Shown: positions 16,057-24,698, counted from the first letter of the stretch. The stretch is DNA of 64,000 nucleotides from a virus (IMGVR_UViG_3300028392_000050:1-64000); one strand, 5' to 3'. The notes: generated from the sequence alone by a model not told the origin. Made by a program: numbers and translations.

Positions 16057-17069
16057 TGTCATTAGAAAAAGTTTTAGCGCAAATAAATAAAAAGTATGGC
16101 GAAAATACTGTCGTACTTGCATCAAAAGTAGCTGCACCGACTCGTTTTCCATCAGGGTCATTATCGCTAGATATGATTTTGGGTGGCGGCTGGCCAACTA
16201 ACCAGTGGCACGAAATTATCGGTGAGGCCAGCAATGGTAAAACCGCTTTGGCACTTAAAACTATTGCCGCTAATCAAAAGCGTGACCCTAACTTTACTAC
16301 TATTTGGATTGCTGCTGAGCAATGGGTACCAGAGTACGCAGAGATGTGTGGCGTAGACCCTACACGCGTTCACGTGTTTACTAGCAACGTCATGGAAACA
16401 GCCCTTACAGCCGTTCTAGAGTTTATTGAAACCAAAGAAGTAGACTGTGTGGTTATTGACTCACTTCCAGCCCTTGTACCATCAGCCGAGGATGCCAAAG
16501 AAATGGAAGAGTTTACAGTTGGCCGCGGAGCTATGCTTATGGGTAAGTTTTTCCGCAAAATGGAAAAGGCCGGTAAGCGTGACTTACTAGGCGGCGAACG
16601 CCCTTTCATCGGACTAATCATTAACCAGTTCCGCATGAAGATTGGCGTTATGTACGGTGACCCTCGCACTACCCCAGGTGGCGAGGCTAAAAACTATTTC
16701 TTCTTTACTCGTATCGACGTTAAGCGTGACGAGTGGATTGAGATTGGCACTGGTCAGGATAAGCGCAAGGTTGGTCAGACTATCAAGTTCCAGACTAGAA
16801 AGAACAAGTCAGCCCCTCCGGGACAAACTGCTTTTGTGGACTTTTACTTTGATGACGGTTCTGGTATTGACAAGGGCGAATACGACTTCGCTAAAGAAAT
16901 TGTGTCCCTAGCAATCATCAATAAGATTGTTACACGTGCTGGTGCGTACTACCGCTACTCAGAACGTCAGTGGCAAGGTGCAGATGCGTTGCTTAACTCA
17001 ATTCGTGAAGAAGTAGACTTGCAAGAACAACTAACTAAAGACGTGATGGGTACTTTGAAGATTGGCTAA
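16056..17069 (+). CDS. recA: RecA-like recombinase
   Basis: Strand-exchange ATPase of the RecA family, 337 aa. The Walker A loop is GEASNGKTAL near residue 51 (canonical GPESSGKTTL), the Walker B strand is VDCVVIDSLPAL, and INQFRMKIGVMYGDP matches the L2/DNA-binding region with PGGEAKNYF after it. Size matches bacterial RecA without the long acidic tail. Supports recombination-dependent replication with the nearby RuvC- and Cas4-like nucleases. Confidence 0.92.
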   Translation: MSLEKVLAQINKKYGENTVVLASKVAAPTRFPSGSLSLDMILGGGWPTNQWHEIIGEASNGKTALALKTIAANQKRDPNFTTIWIAAEQWVPEYAEMCGVDPTRVHVFTSNVMETALTAVLEFIETKEVDCVVIDSLPALVPSAEDAKEMEEFTVGRGAMLMGKFFRKMEKAGKRDLLGGERPFIGLIINQFRMKIGVMYGDPRTTPGGEAKNYFFFTRIDVKRDEWIEIGTGQDKRKVGQTIKFQTRKNKSAPPGQTAFVDFYFDDGSGIDKGEYDFAKEIVSLAIINKIVTRAGAYYRYSERQWQGADALLNSIREEVDLQEQLTKDVMGTLKIG

Positions 17070-17406
17070 ATCCGAAGGACAGAAGCAATCATTAAAACAC
17101 GAAAAGCGTCTTGCTAAAATCGTCGGAGGTCAACGTAATGTTGCCTCCGGCGCTTTTTGGTTTCGTAAAGGTGACGTAAGGTCCCAGGACCTCTTGATTG
17201 AGCATAAGTGGACCGGTAAAAAGTCATTTACCTTAAAGTCTGATGTCCTAGAGAAGATAACTACCGAGGCTCTTTTGGACAGTCGTACGCCCGTTTTGGG
17301 CATAAGTCTAAACGACGTTAATTATGTAGTCATGGATGAAAATGACTTTTTGACAATGCGCGAATTTCTGTTACAATGTATAGAGGAGCACACGGAAGAG
17401 AAGTAG
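17062..17406 (+). CDS. PD-(D/E)XK nuclease / Holliday junction resolvase-like
   Basis: A 114-aa protein with the compact phage nuclease pattern RLAKIVGGQRNVASGAFW, then the catalytic series KGDV ... LLIEHKWT (D, E-x-K) near residues 37-50, and KKSFTLK. Starts at TTG overlapping the recA stop by 8 bp. Likely cleaves branched DNA. The same architecture is common next to recombination genes in actinophages. Confidence 0.65.
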   Translation: MAKSEGQKQSLKHEKRLAKIVGGQRNVASGAFWFRKGDVRSQDLLIEHKWTGKKSFTLKSDVLEKITTEALLDSRTPVLGISLNDVNYVVMDENDFLTMREFLLQCIEEHTEEK

Positions 17407-17425
17407 CTTACTATTAGGAGATTAC

Positions 17426-17800
17426 TTGTCTAACCCATTTATAAATCTATTCACAGAACCAGACCCTTGGGAATACCAAGCTAAATGCGGTGAGCGAATT
17501 TATGATGAAAACACAAAAGAATATGTGTCAGTCTATGACCCGGACCTTTGGTTCCCGCCTCGTGATAAGGCGCTTTACAAACCAATAGCTGATAAAGCTA
17601 AATCAATTTGCTTTGGCCGTGACGGCAGGCCTGAGTGCCCAGTTAGACTACAATGTCTAATGGCCGCGGATAAACGTGACGAAGTTCATGGCATCATGGG
17701 TGGCATGAGTCACCGTGAAAGAAACGCTTTAAAACGCAAAGCCAAGAAACAAAAAACAACTTTAGAAGAACTTGCTAAAAAAGCTAGTAGACAATCTTAG
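17426..17800 (+). CDS. WhiB-family Fe-S transcription regulator
   Basis: A 124-aa WhiB-like protein. Four cysteines fit the Fe-S cluster: the single Cys in WEYQAKCGER, then IC, CPVR and QC in the segment ICFGRDGRPECPVRLQCL. The turn motif GIMGGMSHRER and a basic C-terminus bind DNA. The usual CxxCxxxxxC spacing has an insert between the second and third cysteines. WhiB proteins occur almost only in Actinobacteria and their phages, which sets the host group. TTG start after TAGGAG. Confidence 0.85.
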   Translation: MSNPFINLFTEPDPWEYQAKCGERIYDENTKEYVSVYDPDLWFPPRDKALYKPIADKAKSICFGRDGRPECPVRLQCLMAADKRDEVHGIMGGMSHRERNALKRKAKKQKTTLEELAKKASRQS

Positions 17801-17837
17801 GAATGTGTGTTATGTTCTTCCTTGGAGGATATAAAAC

Positions 17838-18713
17838 ATGCCAGAGAAAAAACTAAAAAAGATACCGGCCGGTGCATTGAAAAACTTTGTAGATGCCGGT
17901 AAATCAACAACCCGTGTGATTAGCAAGGTAGAGCGCTTTGTATTGTCACAACCAATAGATAACTCCAGATCGTTTAACGGTCTGCATCCATCAGCTATGG
18001 TAAGCCCGTATTGGTGCCACAGAGCATCGTACTTTCACTTAAAAGGTAATCACCCTGCACCAGAAGCACGTCAGTTTAAGCGTGAACTTATTTTTGCACA
18101 AGGCCACGGCATTCACGCCACTTGGCAAAACTGGTTCCGAGACATGGGCAAACTATACGGAGTGTGGGAATGTAAAAGTTGCGGTGACAAAATTTGGGCA
18201 ACTAGCCCAGAAGGCTGCGATATGTGCAGCACACAAGGTACGATGAAATATAAAGAAGTACCTGTAGAACACGATGCCTTAATGATTACCGGCCATTCAG
18301 ATGGTTGGCTAAAAGGATTTGGCGATGACCTAATGCTTGAGATTAAATCAGTAGGTGCCGGTACGTTTATGTGGTATGACAGGTCTAACTGGTTTGCATC
18401 AAACCAAGATTTTGCTGAGGCATGGAAAAACCTTAAGTCACCATTTGAATCACACGTTGCCCAGGTTCAGCTGTACATGAAAGTGCTAGAGTTATCGGGC
18501 CGTACAGATGTACCACAAGAGGCTGTACTTATTTATGAGGCAAAGCCTACACAGGATGTTAAAGAGTTTATTGTTCGTAAAGATGATTGGGCAATTCAAC
18601 CAATCATTGACGGCGCACAACTTGTGGTAGACTCACTAGGTAAGAATGTTGCTCCAGACTGTAATGTCGGTGGGGCGCTAAAGTGCAAGCAATGCGGAGG
18701 GTTCAATGAGTAA
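17838..18713 (+). CDS. Cas4/RecB-like PD-(D/E)XK exonuclease
   Basis: A 291-aa nuclease of the Cas4/RecB type. The catalytic residues appear in ITGHSDGWL (D), LEIKS (E-x-K) and QVQLYM, with a WYDRSNWF block between. Zinc-like cysteines occur as CKSC ... CDMC near residues 113-131 and at the C-terminus (CKQCGG), resembling an Fe-S or zinc clamp. Likely resects DNA ends for the RecA pathway. Overlaps the next gene by 8 bp. Confidence 0.85.
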   Translation: MPEKKLKKIPAGALKNFVDAGKSTTRVISKVERFVLSQPIDNSRSFNGLHPSAMVSPYWCHRASYFHLKGNHPAPEARQFKRELIFAQGHGIHATWQNWFRDMGKLYGVWECKSCGDKIWATSPEGCDMCSTQGTMKYKEVPVEHDALMITGHSDGWLKGFGDDLMLEIKSVGAGTFMWYDRSNWFASNQDFAEAWKNLKSPFESHVAQVQLYMKVLELSGRTDVPQEAVLIYEAKPTQDVKEFIVRKDDWAIQPIIDGAQLVVDSLGKNVAPDCNVGGALKCKQCGGFNE

Positions 18714-19209
18714 GACAACTTTAATCACAAACGACACTAGCAAGTACATCTTGGATATGCTTGATGAGCAAGGTCTATCAGTAGACCGTGAAACATCTAT
18801 GCCAAGGCCACAGCTTCCTGCTGATATTACAGAGCTAGATGATGAAGACCTAATGCGTTTGTACACCCATTTGTCGGCGTATAGCGAGTTCTTAGGCACC
18901 CAGCTAGCCTGTGCAATCATTGACGAAAAAGACGCAGAGCGCAACAGAGATTACGCTGAGTCAGAGGCAATGTTACGTCACCAGACAAACAATGCCAAGA
19001 CCACAGTGACTATTATCAAGGCCCTAGTTGATGGCGACCCTACGCTTGGTGAAGTGCGTCAGGAGGCCCTGGTTAAGTATTCATACCGCAAGATGCTAGA
19101 GACTATGGTAAATAATTATGAGCGCAGTACTGCTGTATGTAGCCGTGAACTGACTCGTAGAACATCAGGCGATAACTTTAAGACCAGAAGTCGTAAGTTC
19201 ACTGCGTAA
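18706..19209 (+). CDS. hypothetical protein of recombination operon
   Basis: A 167-aa helical protein (LMRLYTHLSAYSEFLG; TTVTIIKALVD; ELTRRTSG) between Cas4-like and RuvC-like nucleases, overlapping the former by 8 bp and the latter by 1 bp. No domain recognised. The tight coupling suggests a recombination accessory. Confidence 0.7.
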   Translation: MSKTTLITNDTSKYILDMLDEQGLSVDRETSMPRPQLPADITELDDEDLMRLYTHLSAYSEFLGTQLACAIIDEKDAERNRDYAESEAMLRHQTNNAKTTVTIIKALVDGDPTLGEVRQEALVKYSYRKMLETMVNNYERSTAVCSRELTRRTSGDNFKTRSRKFTA

Positions 19210-19790
19210 TGGCTAAAGATAAAATATTCGGCCCAGGGCTAAGTCTAAACGTAGATAATATTTCTATCGGCATAGACCAGTCCTACTCTGGGTTTGGCAT
19301 AACTATATTAAATACTTATAACCCAGAAGAATATTCCACCTTAGTTTTTAAAGCAGAACAGTCGCACATTGACAGATTAGTTTGGGTGCGCGAAAGACTA
19401 AGAAAGCTGCTTGCATTATCAGGCGGATTTAAGTCAGTAACAGTAGCCATGGAAGGTTACGCATTTGGCACGACAATGGCCCATATGCTAGGCGAACTTG
19501 GTGCCATAGTAAAACTAACCTGTTATGAAGAACTGGATAAGTTTGAGGGCAAATACCCATACATCATTCCGCCGACTACTTTAAAGAAATACATTACTGG
19601 TAAAGGCACTGGAGTACAGAAAAATCAAATATTGCTAAACGTATACAAGAAGTGGGGCGTAGAGTTTAATGACGATAACGCTGCAGATTCCTATGCCTTA
19701 GCTATGCTGGCTGCCGGTAAAGGTGAACTAGCCTATGAGAAAGAAATACTTGAAAAAATTAAGGGCCCTAATTTCAGGGAAAAACCGTAA
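19209..19790 (+). CDS. RuvC-like Holliday junction resolvase
   Basis: RNase H-fold resolvase that cuts four-way junctions, 193 aa. The acidic catalytic residues appear in SIGIDQSYSGFG (D), AMEGYAF (E) and FNDDNAADSYALA (DD/D). Length is close to RuvC (about 170 aa). It likely acts with RecA to resolve replication and packaging intermediates. Confidence 0.85.
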   Translation: MAKDKIFGPGLSLNVDNISIGIDQSYSGFGITILNTYNPEEYSTLVFKAEQSHIDRLVWVRERLRKLLALSGGFKSVTVAMEGYAFGTTMAHMLGELGAIVKLTCYEELDKFEGKYPYIIPPTTLKKYITGKGTGVQKNQILLNVYKKWGVEFNDDNAADSYALAMLAAGKGELAYEKEILEKIKGPNFREKP

Positions 19791-19945
19791 TGTGGAATGC
19801 CTTTAACCGAGAGATAAAGAGGCATTCATTTGCTATAAAAATGTTTGCGTATTTAATAGCACGAAGTTACTTGACTATACATAAACAAAACATTAGAATA
19901 AACGAATTAGAAAATCAATTAAAAAGATTTAAAGGATTAAGATGA
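19790..19945 (+). CDS. small basic helical protein
   Basis: A 51-aa protein (MWNAFNREIKRHSFAIK start) with an amphipathic segment and a coiled-coil-like C-terminus (RINELENQLKRF). Start overlaps the resolvase stop by one base (TAATG); its end overlaps the next ATG by 4 bp. No family recognised. Confidence 0.55.
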   Translation: MWNAFNREIKRHSFAIKMFAYLIARSYLTIHKQNIRINELENQLKRFKGLR

Positions 19946-20079
19946 TAGAGTTATTAGCAATGATATTTGTATTTACATTCCTAGTAGCTCTAGGGGTGTT
20001 AATACTAACCGCGTTGTTTGTTTTTATTGGTACAATTTCCGGCTTGGATATTGACGCATTTCACGACGATGAAGAGTAA
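19942..20079 (+). CDS. small membrane protein
   Basis: A 45-aa protein with a single long hydrophobic helix (residues 3-35) and an acidic end (DIDAFHDDEE). Coupled to the previous gene by ATGA. Role unknown. Confidence 0.55.
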   Translation: MIELLAMIFVFTFLVALGVLILTALFVFIGTISGLDIDAFHDDEE

Positions 20080-20218
20080 TAATTTATCAGGCACAACTTA
20101 CACCGGATGGTGTATAACTGGGCATCACATTAATTGCCCAAAAGTAGTAAAGTTATCAATGGGTACATTACAAGAAAAAGTGTGTGGCTGTGATTGTCAC
20201 GCAGAACAAGGAGAATAA
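20069..20218 (+). CDS. small cysteine-rich protein
   Basis: A 49-aa protein with paired cysteines (WCITGHHINC and VCGCDCH), likely metal-binding. Start taken at MKSNNLSG overlapping the membrane protein by 11 bp. Followed by AAGGAG for the next gene. Confidence 0.5.
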   Translation: MKSNNLSGTTYTGWCITGHHINCPKVVKLSMGTLQEKVCGCDCHAEQGE

Positions 20219-20219
20219 C

Positions 20220-20657
20220 ATGTCATTTACACCAGGCGACCCAGGGGATTTTAACTCCCTGTCAGAGGCAGCAAAAGAATTTATCCGTAAAGCTGGGCCT
20301 ACAACAGAAGAACTAAAGCAACAGATTATTCAGGATAATTTTGAGGCAGCACTATCTACTAAGTTCCTAGAGGCCGAGGAACTGCTGGTCAAGAAGCACA
20401 AAGACTACGGACCAAAGAACATCAGTGAAAGCCCTGGCGGACCGTTGAACGGCCTTAGAGTACGTATGCATGACAAGCTGGCCAGAATCAACCATTTGTA
20501 CGACAGCGGCGCTACCCCTGAAAACGAGAGCCTACGCGACAGTTTTATAGATATGGCTAATTATTCCATTATTGCCCTTATGGTCCTTGACGGCGACTGG
20601 GATAACCGCGATATTGGCACCGTGCCGGATATCAGAGAAAAATTGGATTGGGCCTAA
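20220..20657 (+). CDS. nucleotide-modification-associated domain protein (DUF1599/Nmad1-like)
   Basis: A 145-aa protein whose core (KHKDYGPKNI ... GLRVRMHDKLARINHLY ... DSFIDMANYSIIALMVL) matches the DUF1599/Nmad1 group, linked by genome context to base modification, with resemblance to all-alpha NTP pyrophosphatases. The start is placed at MSFTPGDPG after AAGGAG. Could clean or control modified nucleotides; substrate unknown. Confidence 0.7.
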   Translation: MSFTPGDPGDFNSLSEAAKEFIRKAGPTTEELKQQIIQDNFEAALSTKFLEAEELLVKKHKDYGPKNISESPGGPLNGLRVRMHDKLARINHLYDSGATPENESLRDSFIDMANYSIIALMVLDGDWDNRDIGTVPDIREKLDWA

Positions 20658-20720
20658 ATTCAGCCTATTTTACCTTTATAGTAGTAACTACGGGAGTACT
20701 AACTACAACCAGAGGTAATA

Positions 20721-21002
20721 ATGTCCGAATCACCAGATGATAATGTGTTGCGCGTAAGCGCATCCAGCAACCCGCAGTCAGTTGCGTCTGCAATTGCCCA
20801 TGCTATTTACGAAAAGGGTACCTGTAGAATCCGCGCCGTAGGTGCAGGTCCAGTTAACCAGGCCGTAAAAGCCATTGCAATTGCTAGTGGATACACCGCC
20901 CCACGAGGAATCAGCCTAGTATGTATACCAGGTTTCCAGTCTGTGGAGATTAATGGCGAAAGCATCAGCGCAATCGTATTTAAAGTAAATTCAGTTAATT
21001 AA
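20721..21002 (+). CDS. SpoVS-like (Alba-fold) protein
   Basis: A 93-aa homolog of stage V sporulation protein S: LRVSASSNPQSVASAIAH, RIRAVGAGPVNQAVKAIAIA and a C-terminal SISAIVFKV. SpoVS has an Alba-like fold and is thought to bind nucleic acid or act in regulation. Monocistronic, with its own upstream region (TAGTAGTAAC) and ribosome site AGAGGT. Confidence 0.8.
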   Translation: MSESPDDNVLRVSASSNPQSVASAIAHAIYEKGTCRIRAVGAGPVNQAVKAIAIASGYTAPRGISLVCIPGFQSVEINGESISAIVFKVNSVN

Positions 21003-21067
21003 GCATATTTGGCTAATTCACTGTATCGTTATAGTATCAACCATCTTAGGCCAAAGAGGTAAAATCC

Positions 21068-21379
21068 ATGGAACAACCAAACAGCAAATTCCCAACTATG
21101 GGAACTAGTGCGTCTAACGGCGTTAAGAACGCTTCAGGCAAGCCACTAAAGGGCAAGCTAGTAAAGCGTAAGAACACCGCAGCTGGCGATTTGTCAGGTA
21201 AGAAGGGTGGACATGTTATGAAGCAGTCTACCTCAAAGCGTGCGTACGGCATCACCACAACGATGCCTTCATACGTGGACCCACAAATTGGTCCTACTCA
21301 GGGTAACGGTCGCATCTTCAAGTCTGCAACGAACCGTACCACTCCTAACTTTACCGATGGTATGTCAGACCACAACTAA
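21068..21379 (+). CDS. basic disordered protein
   Basis: A 103-aa protein rich in Lys, Gly, Ser and Thr (GKPLKGKLVKRKNTAAG) with no predicted fold. It resembles the other small basic proteins at 22.7-25.2 kb in composition. Ends before a strong terminator. Possibly a virion or DNA-binding component. Confidence 0.6.
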   Translation: MEQPNSKFPTMGTSASNGVKNASGKPLKGKLVKRKNTAAGDLSGKKGGHVMKQSTSKRAYGITTTMPSYVDPQIGPTQGNGRIFKSATNRTTPNFTDGMSDHN

Positions 21380-21395
21380 AGTTAGCCACAAAAAG

Positions 21396-21419
21396 CCCGC
21401 CGAAAGGCGGGTTTTTTTT
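21396..21419 (+). terminator. rho-independent terminator
   Basis: CCCGCC-GAAA-GGCGGG followed by eight T: a textbook tetraloop terminator. Confidence 0.95.
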
Positions 21420-21424
21420 ATACC

Positions 21425-21453
21425 TTGACAAAGTAAGCATTATCGGCAATAAT
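21425..21453 (+). promoter_or_regulatory. sigma70-type promoter
   Basis: TTGACA at 21425-21430, a 17-bp spacer and AATAAT at 21448-21453. A TGTACC...GGTACA inverted repeat (21459-21482) lies over the start region and could be an operator. Drives the genes from 21514. Confidence 0.75.
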
Positions 21454-21513
21454 CATGGTGTACCGCGACAACATGTGGTACAGTACTAATGAACATTAAC
21501 CGAGAGAAGGAAT

Positions 21514-21756
21514 ATGTTACTAGACGAACTAAAAATATTGGCCAGTAAAGCAGCTGTGGATGGCTGCGTAGTAGGCGTTTGGATAAAAAATCAAGACGCT
21601 GAGTTCCAGGAAGTATTTGGAATACTAAAGGACCGACCAAACCTAAACCTAACTGAAACGTTAGCCTTAATTAAAAAGTATCATCCAGAAATTCCATTTA
21701 AACGTACGTCATTTACATCCCATATGAGAGGAACATGCACTTGTCCGACAGCTTAG
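21514..21756 (+). CDS. hypothetical protein
   Basis: An 80-aa protein (MLLDELKILASKAAVDG start) with a helical middle (LTETLALIKKYHPEIP) and a CTC pair at the end. Encoded ahead of the metallophosphoesterase and overlapping it by 22 bp. No family recognised. Confidence 0.6.
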   Translation: MLLDELKILASKAAVDGCVVGVWIKNQDAEFQEVFGILKDRPNLNLTETLALIKKYHPEIPFKRTSFTSHMRGTCTCPTA

Positions 21757-22751
21757 CTCAAGAATTAGCAAAACTTTTAAAAGAAGACCCAATAAAGCCA
21801 TTCCCAATTATGCAGGCACAGAAGATGACAATTAAGCCATCAACTATTGTCAAGCCTAAAAAGGGAAAAAACGATTGGAAACTGGCCGCCTTGTTGCCAG
21901 ACACACAGATTGGATACCGTGTATATGAAGACGGTACAGTAATTGAATTCCATTCTGAGAAAGCAATTGACATTGCACTACAGATACTAAATTACGCGCA
22001 CCAGCAGTTTGGCGTGGATACTGTGGTAAACCTAGGAGATACCCTAGACCTACCTGCACAGAGCCGTCACCACCAGGAGATTGCGTTTCAGAACTCAACT
22101 AACCTAGCTATCCAGCGTGGTTATGAATATCTGGCTGCCCAGCGTGCCACCGTGCCAGACGCGGAAATCGTATTCCTAGAAGGTAACCACGATTGCCGTA
22201 TATATAAGTATTTGGCAGAGAACGCTCCAGCCGTATCAAATATGCGTCAGGCAGGGACTACCCCAAGTGATTGGCCAGTAAACAGCCTGCCACACCTATT
22301 GCGTATGGATGAGCTCGGAATTAAGTACGCCAGCGGATATCCAGCGGGCGAGTACTGGTTGAACGAAAACTTACGTTGCATCCACGGCGATCGAGTTAAT
22401 TCAAGCGGCAGCACAGCTATGAAGTATATTAATTCAAATCACCACGTTTCCGTAATTTATGGGCATATTCACCGAATTGAAATGCTGTATCACACTAACC
22501 ACACAAGCACCGGTCCAGGTAGAAATGCTGCATTTAGCCCTGGATGTCTATGCCGTGTAGATGGTTCGGTACCTAGCGTCAAGGGCGGAATTACTCCAAA
22601 TGAAAAGCCAGTTAAATACTGGGAGAACTGGCAGCAGGGCGTTGGATTTGCTTGGTACAAAGACACAGGCGAATTTACCCTATTATCAGTGCCAATCCTA
22701 GATGACTGGGCAGTATTTATGGGCCAAGAGTTTAGAACTAAATTAGCCTAA
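21735..22751 (+). CDS. calcineurin-like metallophosphoesterase
   Basis: A 338-aa two-metal phosphoesterase. Motifs in order: LLPDTQIG, NLGDTLD (GD), LEGNHDCR (GNHD), CIHGD and YGHIHR (GHxH). Such enzymes are widespread in actinophages and may act as 2',3'-cyclic phosphodiesterases or nucleases; substrate unknown. Confidence 0.87.
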   Translation: MHLSDSLAQELAKLLKEDPIKPFPIMQAQKMTIKPSTIVKPKKGKNDWKLAALLPDTQIGYRVYEDGTVIEFHSEKAIDIALQILNYAHQQFGVDTVVNLGDTLDLPAQSRHHQEIAFQNSTNLAIQRGYEYLAAQRATVPDAEIVFLEGNHDCRIYKYLAENAPAVSNMRQAGTTPSDWPVNSLPHLLRMDELGIKYASGYPAGEYWLNENLRCIHGDRVNSSGSTAMKYINSNHHVSVIYGHIHRIEMLYHTNHTSTGPGRNAAFSPGCLCRVDGSVPSVKGGITPNEKPVKYWENWQQGVGFAWYKDTGEFTLLSVPILDDWAVFMGQEFRTKLA

Positions 22752-22757
22752 TAAGCG

Positions 22758-22771
22758 TATAAACTTGTCGT
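22758..22771 (+). promoter_or_regulatory. -10 box close to a start codon
   Basis: TATAAAC at 22758-22764 lies eight bases before the ATG at 22772, and there is no ribosome site, so a leaderless transcript is likely. Confidence 0.4.
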
Positions 22772-23299
22772 ATGGCCTCAGCACATCAAAATACCCAAAG
22801 CCTAGGCGCTGGCGGTTTATACGGAACTTACACTAATTATGGTGGCGGTGGCGTTGCTGTTGCACGTTCAGAACTTGATTACCTGCGCATGGGTGTGGGT
22901 CGTGAACCGTCTGCAGAATATCCTGACGGTTATTTAGGAACAATTAGAACTCGCCGCGATGACCGTGGACGCCCTAATAGCGTATCTGAGCAGGTCTTAA
23001 ATGGCCTAAAAGTACGCCAAACGCAACGTGGATATCAGCGCGGCGTTCATCGCGGCGAGCGTATTGACCCAGGTGACTATTATTTAGCACCTGAATTTGC
23101 TGTAGATAGAGGAATTAAACGACAAATGGTAGCAGCTCGTAAAGGCGTACCAACCCCTCGTTTTGCACCTGCTTTCTCACTAGCACCGGCCCCTCACCTA
23201 GTAAATGACGGTAAGGCAAATACTCGTTCTAGCGCACCGCTAGAGATGAACAACGTCCGCAAGTCACAGCTACGCGGCCTATCACCACAGTGGAGATAA
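22772..23299 (+). CDS. hypothetical glycine/arginine-rich protein
   Basis: A 175-aa protein with a glycine-rich N-terminus (LGAGGLYGTYTNYGGGG) and an arginine-rich centre (IRTRRDDRGRPNS; QRGYQRGVHRGERID). No domain recognised. First of a run of small structural-looking genes to 25.2 kb. Confidence 0.65.
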   Translation: MASAHQNTQSLGAGGLYGTYTNYGGGGVAVARSELDYLRMGVGREPSAEYPDGYLGTIRTRRDDRGRPNSVSEQVLNGLKVRQTQRGYQRGVHRGERIDPGDYYLAPEFAVDRGIKRQMVAARKGVPTPRFAPAFSLAPAPHLVNDGKANTRSSAPLEMNNVRKSQLRGLSPQWR

Positions 23300-23300
23300 A

Positions 23301-23657
23301 TTGCCTAATACCCCAAATGGTAAATATGGATTTAGGGCGTGGGATAAGCCAGTAGGCGTACCTCCACAGGCCGCCATGCCTCCGCAGGAATATATTGGCC
23401 CATTTGCTAGCAATAACGAACGTATGCTTAGCCAGGCCCTAAAAGTAGGTAACTTGACATCTGCTGAAATCCAAGAGTATGTTCGTCCGCCAATGCCTCA
23501 AATCCAGTTATTCCCTAATAAATTTGGTTACGAAACCTCAGAATATGGCATTAAAGATATAGTAGAACTATCTGGTCGCGTTCAACAGCGCACCGATTAC
23601 TCACAGCAGCCTACTACAACAGAATCAACTAGCAGAAATGCGTTAGGAAATACCTAA
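23301..23657 (+). CDS. hypothetical protein
   Basis: A 118-aa proline-rich protein with a TTG start directly after the previous stop. Contains KYGFRAWDKPVGVPPQ and a helical NNERMLSQALKVG. No family recognised. Confidence 0.6.
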   Translation: MPNTPNGKYGFRAWDKPVGVPPQAAMPPQEYIGPFASNNERMLSQALKVGNLTSAEIQEYVRPPMPQIQLFPNKFGYETSEYGIKDIVELSGRVQQRTDYSQQPTTTESTSRNALGNT

Positions 23658-23658
23658 T

Positions 23659-23868
23659 ATGGATTTAAGAATGATTGACCCAAATGGTGAGGGTACAGCA
23701 TTTCCTGCACCATACCCAGCAGACATGGGTCGTACACAGTATAATGGGGATAAAGGTTGTACAAGCTGCGGCCTGATTTTAAACCCAGTTCAAGCCCTTA
23801 ATTCGGATATCTGCCCGTCCTGTTCAAGACGTGAAGCAGTAAAACGTTTTAAAAATAAGATGGTCTAA
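23659..23868 (+). CDS. zinc-ribbon protein
   Basis: A 69-aa protein with CTSC and CPSC separated by 17 residues, a classical zinc ribbon, and a basic C-terminus (RREAVKRFKNKMV). Starts one base after the previous stop. Confidence 0.65.
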   Translation: MDLRMIDPNGEGTAFPAPYPADMGRTQYNGDKGCTSCGLILNPVQALNSDICPSCSRREAVKRFKNKMV

Positions 23869-23879
23869 GGAGACACATT

Positions 23880-24146
23880 ATGGCAAACACGCCAAAACCT
23901 ACTCGTAAAGTAATAAAGTCGGTTGTAGCTAGAAACGCTGATAAGCCGCGTAGTAGCAAAGGTAAGCCGTTGTTGAACCCATCTGATAACATGAAGACGC
24001 CTAAAGCAACATCAGAGTATGGTAAAGTTTGGGCCGATGATAAGGCCTGGAAAAAGACCTTTTCTGCTTTAGACAAAAAACAACCGGGAAACCCTAAAAG
24101 AACCGGCCCAGTTTCTTCAAAAGTACGCTCAAATAAAGGTAAATAA
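23880..24146 (+). CDS. small basic disordered protein
   Basis: An 88-aa Lys/Pro/Ser-rich protein (PKPTRKVIKSVVARN; KRTGPVSSKVRSNKGK). AAGGAG ribosome site. One of six consecutive similar genes. Confidence 0.6.
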   Translation: MANTPKPTRKVIKSVVARNADKPRSSKGKPLLNPSDNMKTPKATSEYGKVWADDKAWKKTFSALDKKQPGNPKRTGPVSSKVRSNKGK

Positions 24147-24148
24147 TC

Positions 24149-24484
24149 ATGGCAGTAAAGAAAAACTTAAATAATCCGATGGGTAAAAAATCTAATGCAG
24201 ATGGTATTAAAAAAACAACTTCTACTAAAGAACCCGCTAAACTTGGTGGTCGTTCCTATAGAGTGGACCAACATGATGAATCATTGCGCAATAAGACTAC
24301 TGTTGGCCCTAACACAAAGCGTTTTGAAGTAGGTACCGTAGCGCCTGCAAATAAGTCCGTCCGTTCCGTAAAAACAGACATTAGAAAAAATGGTGCACCT
24401 AGCTCGCCAACTAGTATAGGAAATAAAAAAGGTACAAAATTAGCACAAAATAAATTTAAAAGAAATCTTAAGAAAGGCAAATAA
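24149..24484 (+). CDS. small basic disordered protein
   Basis: A 111-aa lysine-rich protein (AVKKNLNNPMGKKSN; NKFKRNLKKGK) that begins two bases after the previous stop. Conserved-looking PTS(I)GNKKGTKL segment. Function unknown. Confidence 0.6.
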   Translation: MAVKKNLNNPMGKKSNADGIKKTTSTKEPAKLGGRSYRVDQHDESLRNKTTVGPNTKRFEVGTVAPANKSVRSVKTDIRKNGAPSSPTSIGNKKGTKLAQNKFKRNLKKGK

Positions 24485-24486
24485 CC

Positions 24487-24693
24487 ATGGCAGTTAACGA
24501 ATCACGTTCATTGAACCAGAGCCTAGAGAACGGCGCAACTGACGGTAAATACCGTAAGCGTCGCCCAAACACCGAAGTTATCCCTGGCCAAGGTGACCAG
24601 ACTGTAGTAAAGAACCGTGCGGGTTTACACCCATACATGAACTACGGTTTCATTAACAGCGAAGACCCAAACAAAGTAAATCCAGGAAAGTAA
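24487..24693 (+). CDS. small hypothetical protein
   Basis: A 68-aa protein containing YRKRRPNTEVIPGQGDQ and HPYMNYGFINSEDPN. Starts two bases after the previous stop. Codon use resembles highly expressed genes of the window. Role unknown. Confidence 0.6.
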   Translation: MAVNESRSLNQSLENGATDGKYRKRRPNTEVIPGQGDQTVVKNRAGLHPYMNYGFINSEDPNKVNPGK

Positions 24694-24698
24694 GTAAA

